A stretch of DNA of 64,000 nucleotides from Solirubrobacteraceae bacterium (lineage in GTDB: Bacteria > Actinomycetota > Thermoleophilia > Solirubrobacterales > Solirubrobacteraceae). The stretch lies in NCBI GenBank assembly GCA_017882455.1, contig JADGPL010000003.1, positions 1 through 64,000 of the forward strand. The letters are read 5' to 3'. Below the pieces are notes generated by a model. The model searched no databases and was not told the DNA's origin. It saw only the letters and a program-made list of their open reading frames with translations. This document shows, piece after piece, positions 1-8,510 of the stretch (within the stretch, counting starts at the first letter, position 1; each line of letters opens with the position of its first letter). The position numbers and the translations under genes were made by a program.

Positions 1-806
<806 letters not shown>

Positions 807-862
807 TCATTGCCTCCTGGAGCGAAAATGAAAGATGCCGGACACCGGAGCCACGTGCCCCA

Positions 863-905
863 CCGCCCGGCCCACCGGGGAAGCCAGCCGCCCGGCCTGC
901 CGGGG
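863..905. repeat. imperfect 18-bp direct repeat between rapZ and gap
   Basis: Two copies, 863-880 and 888-905, share ccgcccggcc, two divergent bases, then ccgggg, and are separated by 7 bp. Each copy can also fold on itself. It sits in the 170-bp rapZ-gap spacer and could act as a GC-rich processing or termination structure; that role is inference. Confidence 0.55.
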
Positions 906-976
906 AGGCTATCAGCGCGCCGTTTGCCGGGTCCTGTGTCTATCTACGTAACCGCCATGACAATTTTCCACATCGC

Positions 977-1927
977 TCAGGAGCCGCGCGGCGCCTTGTC
1001 GATGTCGCGATGCGCGACGGCCACGTCGAGGTCGTCCTGGTCGCGATAGCGCTCCGCCAGGTGCTCGGCGATGGCGACCGAGCGATGCCGCCCCCCGGTG
1101 CAGCCGATCGCGATCACGAGGTGGGCCTTGCCCTCGGCCTCGTACTGGGGCAGCAGGAAGTCGAGCAGCGCGTGCAGGCGGACGTAGAGCTCCTCGAGGC
1201 GCCCGTCGCCTGCGATGTAGTCGACGACGCGCCGATCGAGCCCGGTCAGCTCGCGCAGGCTCGGCTCGTAGTGGGGGTTTGGCAGGAAGCGCACGTCGAA
1301 GGCCAGGTCCTCCTCGCGCGGCGGGCCGTGCTTGAAGCCGAAGCTCATGAAGGTCACGGCCAGCCGGCCTGCGCTCTTGCGCGGAAGGAACTCGCGCGCG
1401 ATCCTCTCGCGCAGCGTCGCCGCCGACATGGCGGTCGTGTCGATCACGAGGTCGGCGCGCTCGCGCAGCGGCTCCAGCAGCGCCCGCTCGGCGGCCACGC
1501 CCGCGGCCACGCTGCCCTCGGGGGCCAGCGGATGACGGCGGCGGGTCTCCTTGTAGCGCGTCACGAGCGTCTGCTCGGCCGCCTCGAGGAAGACCACGTG
1601 GTGGGTCAGGCCGAGGGCGTCCAGATCGTCGACGACCGCTCGCAGCGCCTCGAAGTAGACGCCGCCGCGAACGTCCGAGACGACGGCCGCGCGTTCGACC
1701 TTGGAGCCCTTGTGCACGAACAGCTCGACCAGCGATCTGATCATCTCCGGCGGGAGGTTGTCCACGCAGAAGTAGCCCGCGTCCTCGAACACGTTCATGG
1801 CGGTCGACTTGCCCGCTCCGGAGAATCCGGTGATCACGACCAGGTCCTCCAGCCGCGACTCGACCACCGGCTTGGCGGACTTGCCGCCGGCGGCTCGCAG
1901 CGGACGCAGGGTCCTGATCACTGCCAT
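977..1927 (-). CDS. rapZ: RNase adapter / nucleotide-binding protein RapZ (YvcJ)
   Basis: 316-residue P-loop protein of the RapZ/YvcJ family. Walker A GFSGAGKS is at about residues 34-41, a DVRGG segment near 85 and the conserved C-terminal block GCTGGRHRS near 285. In E. coli RapZ guides RNase E to a small RNA controlling amino-sugar synthesis; in Gram-positives the role is less clear, with nucleotide binding and hydrolysis shown for YvcJ. The length is slightly above the usual 285-300 because of an N-terminal extension of about 25 residues. It follows uvrC on the same strand, as in many Gram-positives, but the usual downstream partners yvcK and whiA are missing and gap comes next. A tandem-repeat block lies in its upstream leader. 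Confidence 0.93.
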   Translation of the reverse strand: MAVIRTLRPLRAAGGKSAKPVVESRLEDLVVITGFSGAGKSTAMNVFEDAGYFCVDNLPPEMIRSLVELFVHKGSKVERAAVVSDVRGGVYFEALRAVVDDLDALGLTHHVVFLEAAEQTLVTRYKETRRRHPLAPEGSVAAGVAAERALLEPLRERADLVIDTTAMSAATLRERIAREFLPRKSAGRLAVTFMSFGFKHGPPREEDLAFDVRFLPNPHYEPSLRELTGLDRRVVDYIAGDGRLEELYVRLHALLDFLLPQYEAEGKAHLVIAIGCTGGRHRSVAIAEHLAERYRDQDDLDVAVAHRDIDKAPRGS

Positions 1928-2033
1928 CGTCGTTCAATTGTGCCGCTTGGCGCGGACACGCGGTGAAGTTCCTGGTGCCTCGTCCAAGTCCCCGTGCAAC
2001 CGGGGTGCTCCGAGATGGTGCGGATTCCTCTCT

Positions 2034-2138
2034 TTCCCGTCGGTGTCTGCCTTCCCGTCGGTGTCTGCCTTCCCGTCGGTGTCTGCCTTCCCGTCGGTGT
2101 CTGCCTTCCCGTCGGTGTCTGCCTTTCCCGTCGGTGTA
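2034..2138. repeat. tandem 18-bp repeat, five exact copies plus a degenerate sixth
   Basis: The unit ttcccgtcggtgtctgcc occurs five times without a mismatch at 2034-2123, then a sixth copy with one inserted T and a diverged end runs to about 2138. The block lies in the 345-bp gap between uvrC (upstream on the minus strand) and rapZ. Because 18 is a multiple of three it keeps several frames open on both strands, which creates long spurious ORFs; none has a credible start or family. Exact copies suggest recent expansion by slippage. Confidence 0.95.
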
Positions 2139-2272
2139 TAACCATGGTGATACAGCAGTGGCAAACGAAGAAGCAGTGGGCACAGGGACAACGACAGACT
2201 GTGCTCGTCTCCCGCCGCGGGCCGCCTCCCTGCAGCGGTCCCCTCCCGTCGCCACCGCCCTGGGAGGACAGC

Positions 2273-4165
2273 TCAGCCGGCTCGATGCAGAAACGCGTAG
2301 AGCTCGCGCCCGACCTTGGCGGGCAGCCCGGGGACGCTCTGCAGTTCCTCGCGCGTGGCTCCCACCATCGCGTCGGGGGAGCCGAAGTGGGCGAGCAGGG
2401 CGCGCTTGCGCGCGGGTCCGACTCCGGGGAGCTCATCGAGCAGGGAGCTCGTCATCGCCTTGTCGCGCCGGCCGCGGTGGTGGGTGATGGCGAAGCGGTG
2501 GGCCTCGTCGCGGACGCGCTGCAGCAGCTGCAGCTCGGGCGTGGAGTGGTCGAGCACCAGCGGCGCGCGGCGCCCCGGGATGAAGACCTCCTCGATCCGC
2601 TTGGCCAGCGAGATGACTGCCACGCCACGGTCGCGGAAGCCCTTCAACGGCCCCATTCCGGCGGCCAGCTGCCCCTTGCCGCCGTCGATCACCACGACGT
2701 TGGGCAGGGCGGCGAAGCTGGGGTCGTAGGCGGGGTCGTGGGGCGAGATGTCGGCCTGGCGCTCCCACTGGGCGAAGCGCCGCGAGAGCACCTCGGCCAT
2801 CGAGGCGAAGTCGTCGGACTCGCCCTCGGCGAGGGAGCGGATCTTGAAGCGGCGGTAGTCGGACTTCTTCGGGGCGCCCCCCTCGAAGACGACCATCGAG
2901 GCGACGGTGTGGGTGCCCCCGAGGTTGGAGATGTCGAAGCACTCGATCCGGATCGGCGGCACGTCCAGCCCGAGCGCCTCCTGCAGCCCGTCGAGGGCCT
3001 CCACGCGGCCCTGGCGGCGACGCTCGGAGCGCAGCTTCTCCTGGTCGAGCGCCAGGCGGGCGTTGCGCTCGGCCAGCTCGAGGATGCGCCGCTTCTCGCC
3101 GCGCTCGGCGGTGCGCAGCTCCACCGGTCCTCCACGACGGCTGGCGAGGGCCTCGGCGAGGACCTCGTGGCCCACGAGGTCGCGCTGGGTGACGAGCAGC
3201 GCGGGAATCGAGATCTGACCGCCGTAGTACTGGAGCATGAACTCCTCCGCCACCTCCCCGAGGTCGCGCTCGGTCTCGTTTGCGAGGTAGAAGGACTGGC
3301 GGTCGGAGAGCACCCCGTCGCGCACCTGGAAGACCTGGGCGTTGGCCTCGCGCCCGTCGATCGCCACGGCGACCGCGTCGAAGGTGCCGACCGACTCGCT
3401 GGTCACGCGACGGCGCTCCAGCAGCGAGCGCACGGCCTGCAGCCGGTTGCGCTCGAGCGTCGCCTGCTCGAACTCCTCCGCGGCGGCCGCCGCCCGCATC
3501 CGCTGCTGGAGGTCGCGCTCGATCGCGGAGAAGCGCCCGGAGAGGAAGTCGATCACCCCGTCGATGCTCTTGCGGTAGTCCTCCTTGGAGACATACCCGA
3601 CACAGGGGGCCTCGCAGCGCTTGATGTAGTAGTCCAGGCACGGGCTGCCGCTGCGCCGGCCGGGCTCGGGCCCGGTGCAGGAGCGGAACATGAAGACCTT
3701 GGCCAGGACCTCGAGCGTTGCGCGGACGCGCTTGGCGTTGGAGTAGGGGCCGAAGTAGGCCCGCGAGCTGCGATGGCGCTCGCGGGTGAAGTACACGCGC
3801 GGGAAGTCCTCGTCGAGGGAGATGGCGATGAACGGATAGGACTTGTCGTCGCGCAGGCGGATGTTGAAGCGCGGGCGGTACTGCTTGATGAAGCTCTGCT
3901 CGGTCAGCAGGGCCTCGGCCTCGGTGGCCACCACCACGCACTCGATGTGCTCCACGCTCGCCACCATCTCGGCGTGGCCGGGACTCGAGGGCACCTGCGC
4001 TTTGGAGAAGTGCGAGGCCACGCGCTTGCGCACGGACTTGGCCTTGCCCACGTAGATCACGCGGCCCTTGCCGTCCCTGAACAGGTACACCCCGGGCTGG
4101 TCGGGCAGGGCGCGGCGCTGGTCAGCGAGGCTCGCGTGCTCGGTGGTCGCTTCGGTGCTCGCCAC
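2273..4165 (-). CDS. uvrC: excinuclease ABC subunit C
   Basis: 630-residue UvrC, the dual-incision nuclease of nucleotide excision repair acting with UvrA and UvrB. An N-terminal GIY-YIG domain starts at PGVYLFRDGKGRVIYVGKAK (about 25-44). It is followed by the Cys-containing region, the UVR motif (about 205-240), the RNase H-like endonuclease core (DISNLGGTHTV near 410, VVIDGGKGQL near 490) and C-terminal helix-hairpin-helix motifs (LPGVGPARKRALL, VPGLPAKVGREL). The start is a GTG at 4165, one base after the stop of the upstream membrane gene, implying coupling. No SOS box is visible ahead of it. Confidence 0.97.
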   Translation of the reverse strand: MASTEATTEHASLADQRRALPDQPGVYLFRDGKGRVIYVGKAKSVRKRVASHFSKAQVPSSPGHAEMVASVEHIECVVVATEAEALLTEQSFIKQYRPRFNIRLRDDKSYPFIAISLDEDFPRVYFTRERHRSSRAYFGPYSNAKRVRATLEVLAKVFMFRSCTGPEPGRRSGSPCLDYYIKRCEAPCVGYVSKEDYRKSIDGVIDFLSGRFSAIERDLQQRMRAAAAAEEFEQATLERNRLQAVRSLLERRRVTSESVGTFDAVAVAIDGREANAQVFQVRDGVLSDRQSFYLANETERDLGEVAEEFMLQYYGGQISIPALLVTQRDLVGHEVLAEALASRRGGPVELRTAERGEKRRILELAERNARLALDQEKLRSERRRQGRVEALDGLQEALGLDVPPIRIECFDISNLGGTHTVASMVVFEGGAPKKSDYRRFKIRSLAEGESDDFASMAEVLSRRFAQWERQADISPHDPAYDPSFAALPNVVVIDGGKGQLAAGMGPLKGFRDRGVAVISLAKRIEEVFIPGRRAPLVLDHSTPELQLLQRVRDEAHRFAITHHRGRRDKAMTSSLLDELPGVGPARKRALLAHFGSPDAMVGATREELQSVPGLPAKVGRELYAFLHRAG

Positions 4166-4166
4166 C

Positions 4167-4529
4167 TCAGTAGCTGCGCGCGTGGCGGTAGACCTCCATC
4201 GCGGCGTAGAGCACGCCGATGATCAACAGGAACCAGGCGAGCTCGCCCAGCCCCGTCTGCCACATCCTGGTGCGCGCCACGACCGCGAACACGGCCACGG
4301 CCGTTCCGCCGTAGAGCAGCGCGCGATGGCGATCGCCGAGCCCGTGCAGCGAGATCCTGTGTTCGCGGTAGAGGCGCAGCCCCATGTAGGCCATGCCGGC
4401 GCCGAAGGCGGCCCACAGGACCGCTTCGAAGGTGCCTGCGGCACGTCCTCCCCCCGGGAGGAAGTAGACGGCCGCGGCGATCAAGACGATGATCGCCACG
4501 TTGCGTGCGGTCTTCAGCGAATCGCTCAC
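4167..4529 (-). CDS. small membrane protein of unknown function
   Basis: 120-residue protein with four hydrophobic segments: AIIVLIAAAVYFLP (about 11-24), the alanine/glycine-rich stretch about 33-50, TAVAVFAVVA (about 75-84) and LAWFLLIIGVLYAAM (about 97-111). It ends in a short basic tail (EVYRHARSY). I recognise no family. Its stop is one base from the uvrC start, so the two are probably cotranscribed, and the ABC-F gene starts upstream on the same strand. Base composition matches the neighbours. It may simply be a conserved lineage-specific membrane protein. Confidence 0.8.
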   Translation of the reverse strand: MSDSLKTARNVAIIVLIAAAVYFLPGGGRAAGTFEAVLWAAFGAGMAYMGLRLYREHRISLHGLGDRHRALLYGGTAVAVFAVVARTRMWQTGLGELAWFLLIIGVLYAAMEVYRHARSY

Positions 4530-4545
4530 AGATAGAGGTTAGCCC

Positions 4546-6600
4546 TCAGTCGATCAGCGCCTCCAGGCGCGCGTAGGCGTCCTCGACCGCGCGCTTGGCC
4601 GCTGTGTGCCGCGCTTCGGACTTGGCAGCCTCGTAGCGCGTGGCCCAGGCGGCCGGATCGGCCAGCTCGCCTTCGAGCTCCTTCAGCGACGCCTCGGCCG
4701 CTTCGACCGCCTTCTCGGCCTTCTGCTGGTCGTTGAGTCGGTTCTTGGACGGCCCCTTCGGCTTGGCCCCGCCCTTCGCCCTGGCCTCTCCGGGACCCGA
4801 GCCGTTCCCACCCTCGAGGTCTCTTGCTGTTCCAGCCTGCACATGTGCAGGCTGGCGGAGGGTCGCATGCGACCCTCCGGGGGACCGCGCATGCGCGGTC
4901 CCGGCCGGACCGATCGAAGATCGGCCAACATGTGGGGCCGCCTTCCCGCCCGAAGACCCATTGGACCCCGCCGCCCGCAGCTCGTCGCGCACGCGCACGT
5001 ACTCGGGCCAGCCGCCCTCGTAGCTGCGCAGGGAGCCGTCCTCCACGGCCACCGTGCGCGTGCCCACGGCATCGAGCAGGGCGCGATCGTGGGAGACGAG
5101 CAGGATCGCCCCGGGGAAGGAGCGCAGGGCGTCCTCGAGCGCCTCGCGGCTCTCGATGTCGAGGTGGTTGGTGGGCTCGTCGAGGATCAGGACGTTGGCG
5201 CCGGACTGGACGAGCACGGCCAGGGACAGTCGCCGGCGCTCCCCGCCGGAGAGCCCGCTGAGCGGTTTCTCGGCCTCCTCGCCGGAGAACAGGAAGCGCC
5301 CCAGCAGCGCCCGGGCCTTTCCGGGGCTCAACTTGGTGGCGCTCTGGGTGGCGTCGAGCACGCTCTGGGTGGCCGACCCCCCGGCACCGAGCTCGTCGGC
5401 GTGCTGGGAGAGGTAGCCCACCTTGACGTTGTGCCCCGTGCTCAGTTTCCCCGCCGCCAGCGGACGGCGGCCGGCGAGGGTCTCGATCAGGGTGGTCTTG
5501 CCGGCGCCGTTGGGGCCCACGAGCGAGACGTGCTCGCCGCGCTCCAGCCACAGCTCGGCCTGGTCGAGCAGCACCACCGGGCCGGTGGGCGGCTCGCCGA
5601 TCTCCACGCGCCCCTCGTGCAGCTCGAAGATCACGCGCCCCGTGCGCTCGGGCGCGGCGAACTGGAACTCCAGGCCCTTCTCGTCCTTGGGGTCCCGCTC
5701 GATCCGCTCGATCTTGGCGAGCTTCTTGACCCGGGATTGGGCCTGTTTGGCCTTCGTGGCCTTGTAGCGGAAGCGCTCGATGAAGCGCTCCATCCGCTCG
5801 ATCTCCGCCTGCTGCTTGTCGATCGCCTTGCCCAGGGCCATCTCGCGGGCGGCCTGCTCGCGGCGCCACTGGTGCCAGGTGCCGGCGAAGAAGCGCGAGC
5901 GGCCGGCCTCGAGCTCCAGGACGGCCGTGCCCACGGCCTCGAGGAACCAACGGTCGTGGGCGACGAGCACGATCGCCGCGTCCTGGTCCACGAGCGTCTG
6001 CTCGAGCCACTCCAGGGACTCGATGTCGAGGTGGTTGGTGGGCTCGTCCAGCAGCAGCACGTCCGCGCCCGTGGCCAGCGCCCGCGCGAGCGACGCCCGC
6101 GTGAGCTGCCCCCCGGAGAAGGAGCTGAGCGGACGGTCGAGGTCCCCGTCTCGGAAGCCGAGGCCGTGGGCCATGGCGGTGGCGCGGTTGCGCCACAGGT
6201 AGCCCCCGCGCGCCTCCAGGCGGGCCTGGGCGCCCGCATAGCGCGTGAGGACCGCCTCGTCGCTGTCGCCCTGCGCCATCTTCGCCTCCAGGGCCGCCAG
6301 CTGCGCCTCGATCTCGAGCTCCTCGGCGCACCCCGAGAGCAGGTAGTCGCGCAGCGCCATCCCCCGCTCGCGCGGTGGGCGCTGATCGTGGAGGGCGATC
6401 CGGACGCCCTTGGCCACGCTCAGCTCGCCACGGTCGATCGAGGTCTCCCCCGCGAGCATCCGCAGCAGGGTCGTCTTGCCCGCCCCGTTGCGCCCAGCGA
6501 TCGTCATCCGTTCGCGGCGCTCGAGCTTGAAGGAGACCCCTCGCAGCAGCGGCTGCCCGGCCATGTCCTTGTGCAGGTCTGATGCGATCAGCAGAGCCAT
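4546..6600 (-). CDS. ABC-F family ribosome-associated ATPase
   Basis: 684-residue tandem ATPase without membrane segments, as in the ABC-F translation factors (EttA, Uup, antibiotic-protection proteins). NBD1 has Walker A GRNGAGKTT (about 36-44), signature SFSGGQLTR and Walker B VLLLDEPTNHLD. The inter-domain linker is rich in Arg/Lys (FIERFRYKATKAKQAQSR). NBD2 has GPNGAGKTT, LSGGERRR and VLILDEPTNHLD. A linker near residues 555-605 leads to a C-terminal coiled coil (about 610-684), as in Uup-type members. That linker is encoded by a run of perfect 24-bp palindromes (4832-4936), which looks like an in-frame insertion. The specific substrate or ribosomal state cannot be assigned. Confidence 0.93.
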   Translation of the reverse strand: MALLIASDLHKDMAGQPLLRGVSFKLERRERMTIAGRNGAGKTTLLRMLAGETSIDRGELSVAKGVRIALHDQRPPRERGMALRDYLLSGCAEELEIEAQLAALEAKMAQGDSDEAVLTRYAGAQARLEARGGYLWRNRATAMAHGLGFRDGDLDRPLSSFSGGQLTRASLARALATGADVLLLDEPTNHLDIESLEWLEQTLVDQDAAIVLVAHDRWFLEAVGTAVLELEAGRSRFFAGTWHQWRREQAAREMALGKAIDKQQAEIERMERFIERFRYKATKAKQAQSRVKKLAKIERIERDPKDEKGLEFQFAAPERTGRVIFELHEGRVEIGEPPTGPVVLLDQAELWLERGEHVSLVGPNGAGKTTLIETLAGRRPLAAGKLSTGHNVKVGYLSQHADELGAGGSATQSVLDATQSATKLSPGKARALLGRFLFSGEEAEKPLSGLSGGERRRLSLAVLVQSGANVLILDEPTNHLDIESREALEDALRSFPGAILLVSHDRALLDAVGTRTVAVEDGSLRSYEGGWPEYVRVRDELRAAGSNGSSGGKAAPHVGRSSIGPAGTAHARSPGGSHATLRQPAHVQAGTARDLEGGNGSGPGEARAKGGAKPKGPSKNRLNDQQKAEKAVEAAEASLKELEGELADPAAWATRYEAAKSEARHTAAKRAVEDAYARLEALID
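4832..4936. repeat. cluster A of tandem RCATGY-centred palindromes inside the ABC-F gene
   Basis: Three perfect palindromes abut, with centres exactly 24 bp apart. They are 4832-4855 (left half ccagcctgcaca), 4856-4879 (left half cggagggtcgca) and 4881-4902 (left half gggaccgcgca). Two degenerate members follow: an interrupted hairpin ccgatc-gaa-gatcgg (4910-4924) and an acatgt-centred imperfect palindrome (about 4923-4936). The arms are unrelated to one another; only the central [A/G]CATG[C/T] and the length are shared. The unit is eight codons, so the ABC-F frame stays open and the units encode AH-containing linker octapeptides. Confidence 0.95.
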
Positions 6601-6657
6601 CGGCTGCTGATGGTAGGCGGCGGCGCGCCCGCCCCCTTATGTAGGATCTGCGTTCAG

Positions 6658-6933
6658 ATGCGCAATCGCCTGCTCACCAAGCTGATCCCGCTGACGCTGA
6701 CGCTGATGCTGGTCGCTGCGCCCGCCGCCCAGGCCACCAACGACGGCCGCGGCTTCTACGGCGCGACCGACGACAAAGTGGTCACCGACGCGGGCTTCAT
6801 CCTGATCATCTTCTTCCCGCTGTTCATATTCACGATGAGCATGCTCCAGAAAGCCCTCGACAAGCGCAAGGAAGCGCGCAAAGCCGCCGAGAAGGCCGTC
6901 CTGGGCAACGCCACGTGGCGTGGCGGCTGGTAG
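6658..6933 (+). CDS. small secreted or membrane-anchored protein
   Basis: 91 residues from the ATG at 6658. An upstream ATG at 6610 would add 16 unlikely residues and overlap the promoter region. The N terminus MRNRLLTKLIPLTLTLMLVA followed by APAAQA looks like a signal peptide. A second hydrophobic segment, GFILIIFFPLFIFTMSMLQ, lies at about residues 44-62, then a highly charged helix (KALDKRKEARKAAEKA). The protein is probably a single-pass membrane protein with a cytoplasmic basic helix. Family not recognised. It starts divergently from the ABC-F gene, with only 57 bp between the two starts. Confidence 0.7.
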   Translation: MRNRLLTKLIPLTLTLMLVAAPAAQATNDGRGFYGATDDKVVTDAGFILIIFFPLFIFTMSMLQKALDKRKEARKAAEKAVLGNATWRGGW

Positions 6934-6946
6934 CGCCCCTCCCGCG

Positions 6947-7732
6947 ATGAACGAGCCCGGGCAGGGCACGGAGGCGGTTCGCTATGAACGCCACGGCGCA
7001 GCGGCTGTGGTCACGATCGACCGCCAGCACAGGCGCAACGCCGTGGATGGGCCGACGGCGGCCCTCCTGCACGAGGCCCACCTGCGCTTCGAGCGCGAAG
7101 AGGATGCGCGCGTGCTCGTGCTCACGGGCGCCGGCGGTGTGTCCTTCTGCGCGGGCGCCGACCTGAAGGCGACCGAGACCATGGCCCCGCGGCTCATGAG
7201 CCACGAGGGACCGATGGGCTTCACCCGCCTGACGCCCTCCAAGCCCACGATCGCCGCGATCTCGGGCTTCTGCCTCGCCGGCGGGCTCGAGCTGGCGCTG
7301 TGGTGCGATCTGCGCATCGCCACCGAGACCTCCAGGCTCGGATACCCAGAGCGTCGCTGGGGAGTGCCGCTGATCGACGGCGGCACCCAGCGCCTGCCAC
7401 GGATCGTGGGCCTGGGGCGCGCGCTCGACCTGATCCTCACCGGGCGCATCATCGAGGCCGGAGAGGCGCTCGCGATGGGCCTCGTCACCGAGGTGGTCGC
7501 GCCCGGCGCCCACCTCGAGCGCGCGCTCGCCCTGGCCGAGGGCCTCGCGCGCTTCCCGCAGCGCACCATGCTCGCCGACCGCCGCAACGCGATCGAGGGG
7601 CTCGGCATGACCTTGACGGAGGGCCTTGCGCTCGAGTCCCAGGCGGGGCCGGAGGTCTTCGAGGACGGAGCCCGCGGGGCCGAGCGCTTCGCCGCCGGCG
7701 AGGGACGCGGCGGGGCGGGCGCCGGGGCCTGA
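6947..7732 (+). CDS. enoyl-CoA hydratase/isomerase family protein
   Basis: 261-residue crotonase-fold protein; members hydrate or isomerise enoyl-CoA thioesters, typically in fatty acid beta-oxidation. The oxyanion-hole motifs are visible: FCAGADLK near residue 70 and GFCLAGGLELALWCDLRIA near 107-125. A conserved PERRWGVPLIDGG block follows. I chose the ATG at 6947; an in-frame GTG at 6920 lies inside the preceding gene. The catalytic glutamate pair of true hydratases is not clearly both present, so isomerase or hydrolase activity is possible. Its stop TGA abuts the stop of the convergent vapC gene (TGATCA). Confidence 0.88.
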   Translation: MNEPGQGTEAVRYERHGAAAVVTIDRQHRRNAVDGPTAALLHEAHLRFEREEDARVLVLTGAGGVSFCAGADLKATETMAPRLMSHEGPMGFTRLTPSKPTIAAISGFCLAGGLELALWCDLRIATETSRLGYPERRWGVPLIDGGTQRLPRIVGLGRALDLILTGRIIEAGEALAMGLVTEVVAPGAHLERALALAEGLARFPQRTMLADRRNAIEGLGMTLTEGLALESQAGPEVFEDGARGAERFAAGEGRGGAGAGA

Positions 7733-8146
7733 TCAGATGGTGCCGCGGGGCACGATCCAGCATGTCGGCTGGCCTGTGATGGCGGCGATGCGGTCGAAGT
7801 CCTCGTCGTAGTGCAGCAGCTCCACGCCAGCGGACTCGGCGGCGGCTGCGATCAAGAGGTCCGCGTGTCCGACGCTGCGCTGATGGGAGCCGCCCTGGTG
7901 GGCGAGCTCGCCGTAGACGTCGATCGCTCGCGCCCACTCCCGCGCGGCGATCGGGAACTGCGGGAGCTCGTCCATCTCCACTCTGCGCTCGTCGAACTCG
8001 CGGCCGTTGCGGACGCCCTGCAACAGCTCCAATGAGACCATCGCGCACGTGCCAATCAGTCCGCGGACCATCTTCTGATTGAACGAAAGGTCCAAATCCG
8101 GCAGCCGACGGGCGATCTGCCAGGCACTGGTGTCTGCCATCTGCAT
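7733..8146 (-). CDS. vapC: VapC-type PIN-domain toxin
   Basis: 137-residue PIN-domain ribonuclease, the toxin of a type II toxin-antitoxin pair. The acidic metal ligands expected of VapC are visible: MADTSAW (Asp at the N terminus), VSLELLQG (Glu), GHADLLIAAAA (Asp) and LHYDEDFDRIA (Asp). The start is the ATG at 8146, or an ATG two codons in, which gives the more usual MADTS start. The ATG directly follows the TAG of the antitoxin gene, so translation is coupled. Confidence 0.9.
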   Translation of the reverse strand: MQMADTSAWQIARRLPDLDLSFNQKMVRGLIGTCAMVSLELLQGVRNGREFDERRVEMDELPQFPIAAREWARAIDVYGELAHQGGSHQRSVGHADLLIAAAAESAGVELLHYDEDFDRIAAITGQPTCWIVPRGTI

Positions 8147-8380
8147 CTACACACCCAGCTTGCCCCACGGCCTCGTTTCGACGCGCGAGCGCCTCAGCTC
8201 CTTGAGATCCTCGAGCGTTTTGCCGCCGAGGTCCCATTCAGCAAGCCGTTCCAGGCGCTCGCGGCGCACCACAGCCCGCAGCGCATCGTGCACCGTGTCG
8301 GTGGTGTTCCTCGTCTTCAGCACCTCGCGTGCCTCAGCGACCAGCTCCGAGTCCAGGTTGATCGTCGTTCGTCTCACCAT
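8147..8380 (-). CDS. vapB: VapB-type ribbon-helix-helix antitoxin
   Basis: 77 residues from the ATG at 8380 (MVRRTTINLDSELVAEA); an ATG at 8395 would add five residues. The N-terminal RTTINLD strand and two following helices are the DNA-binding ribbon-helix-helix of VapB antitoxins. The C-terminal half (RLAEWDLGGKTLEDLKELRR) is the toxin-binding tail. It precedes vapC without a gap. The upstream DNA is unusually AT-rich and holds a 9-bp inverted repeat that is a good autoregulatory operator. Confidence 0.9.
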   Translation of the reverse strand: MVRRTTINLDSELVAEAREVLKTRNTTDTVHDALRAVVRRERLERLAEWDLGGKTLEDLKELRRSRVETRPWGKLGV

Positions 8381-8432
8381 CGCGCACCCTCGCATACATA
8401 TAGATCGAGATCAATAGCCATATAAGGATTGT

Positions 8433-8452
8433 AACGATGTGTGCACATCGTT
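8433..8452. promoter_or_regulatory. inverted-repeat operator upstream of vapBC
   Basis: The arms aacgatgtg (8433-8441) and cacatcgtt (8444-8452) are perfect complements around a 2-bp centre. It lies 53 bp upstream of the vapB start, in the shared region with the divergent reductase gene. VapB or the VapBC complex is the obvious candidate ligand; that is inference from the family's known autoregulation. Confidence 0.6.
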
Positions 8453-8470
8453 GACACACTCCGGGCACAC

Positions 8471-8500
8471 TTGGCCAGTGTTCTCTCCGCAGAGTATGCT
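8471..8500 (+). promoter_or_regulatory. possible promoter of the acyl-CoA reductase gene
   Basis: ttggcc (8471-8476), an 18-bp spacer and tatgct (8495-8500) resemble a housekeeping sigma promoter. A start about 7 nt after the -10 would fall within a few bases of the ATG at 8511, so the transcript may be leaderless. There is no clear Shine-Dalgarno sequence, which agrees. Confidence 0.35.
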
Positions 8501-8510
8501 CGCCTAGGCA

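Noticed and set aside
2034-2138. CRISPR array
   Set aside because: The 18-bp units are contiguous without spacers and no cas genes are present.
912-4222. Long open frames on both strands through the 18-bp repeat (447, 742 and other codons)
   Set aside because: They owe their length to the repeat being a multiple of three and to high GC; they overlap rapZ and uvrC in antisense and show no family pattern.
8451-8456. Consensus ttgaca as a -35 element for the reductase gene
   Set aside because: No -10-like sequence lies 15-19 bp downstream; the site overlaps the inverted repeat and is more likely part of it.
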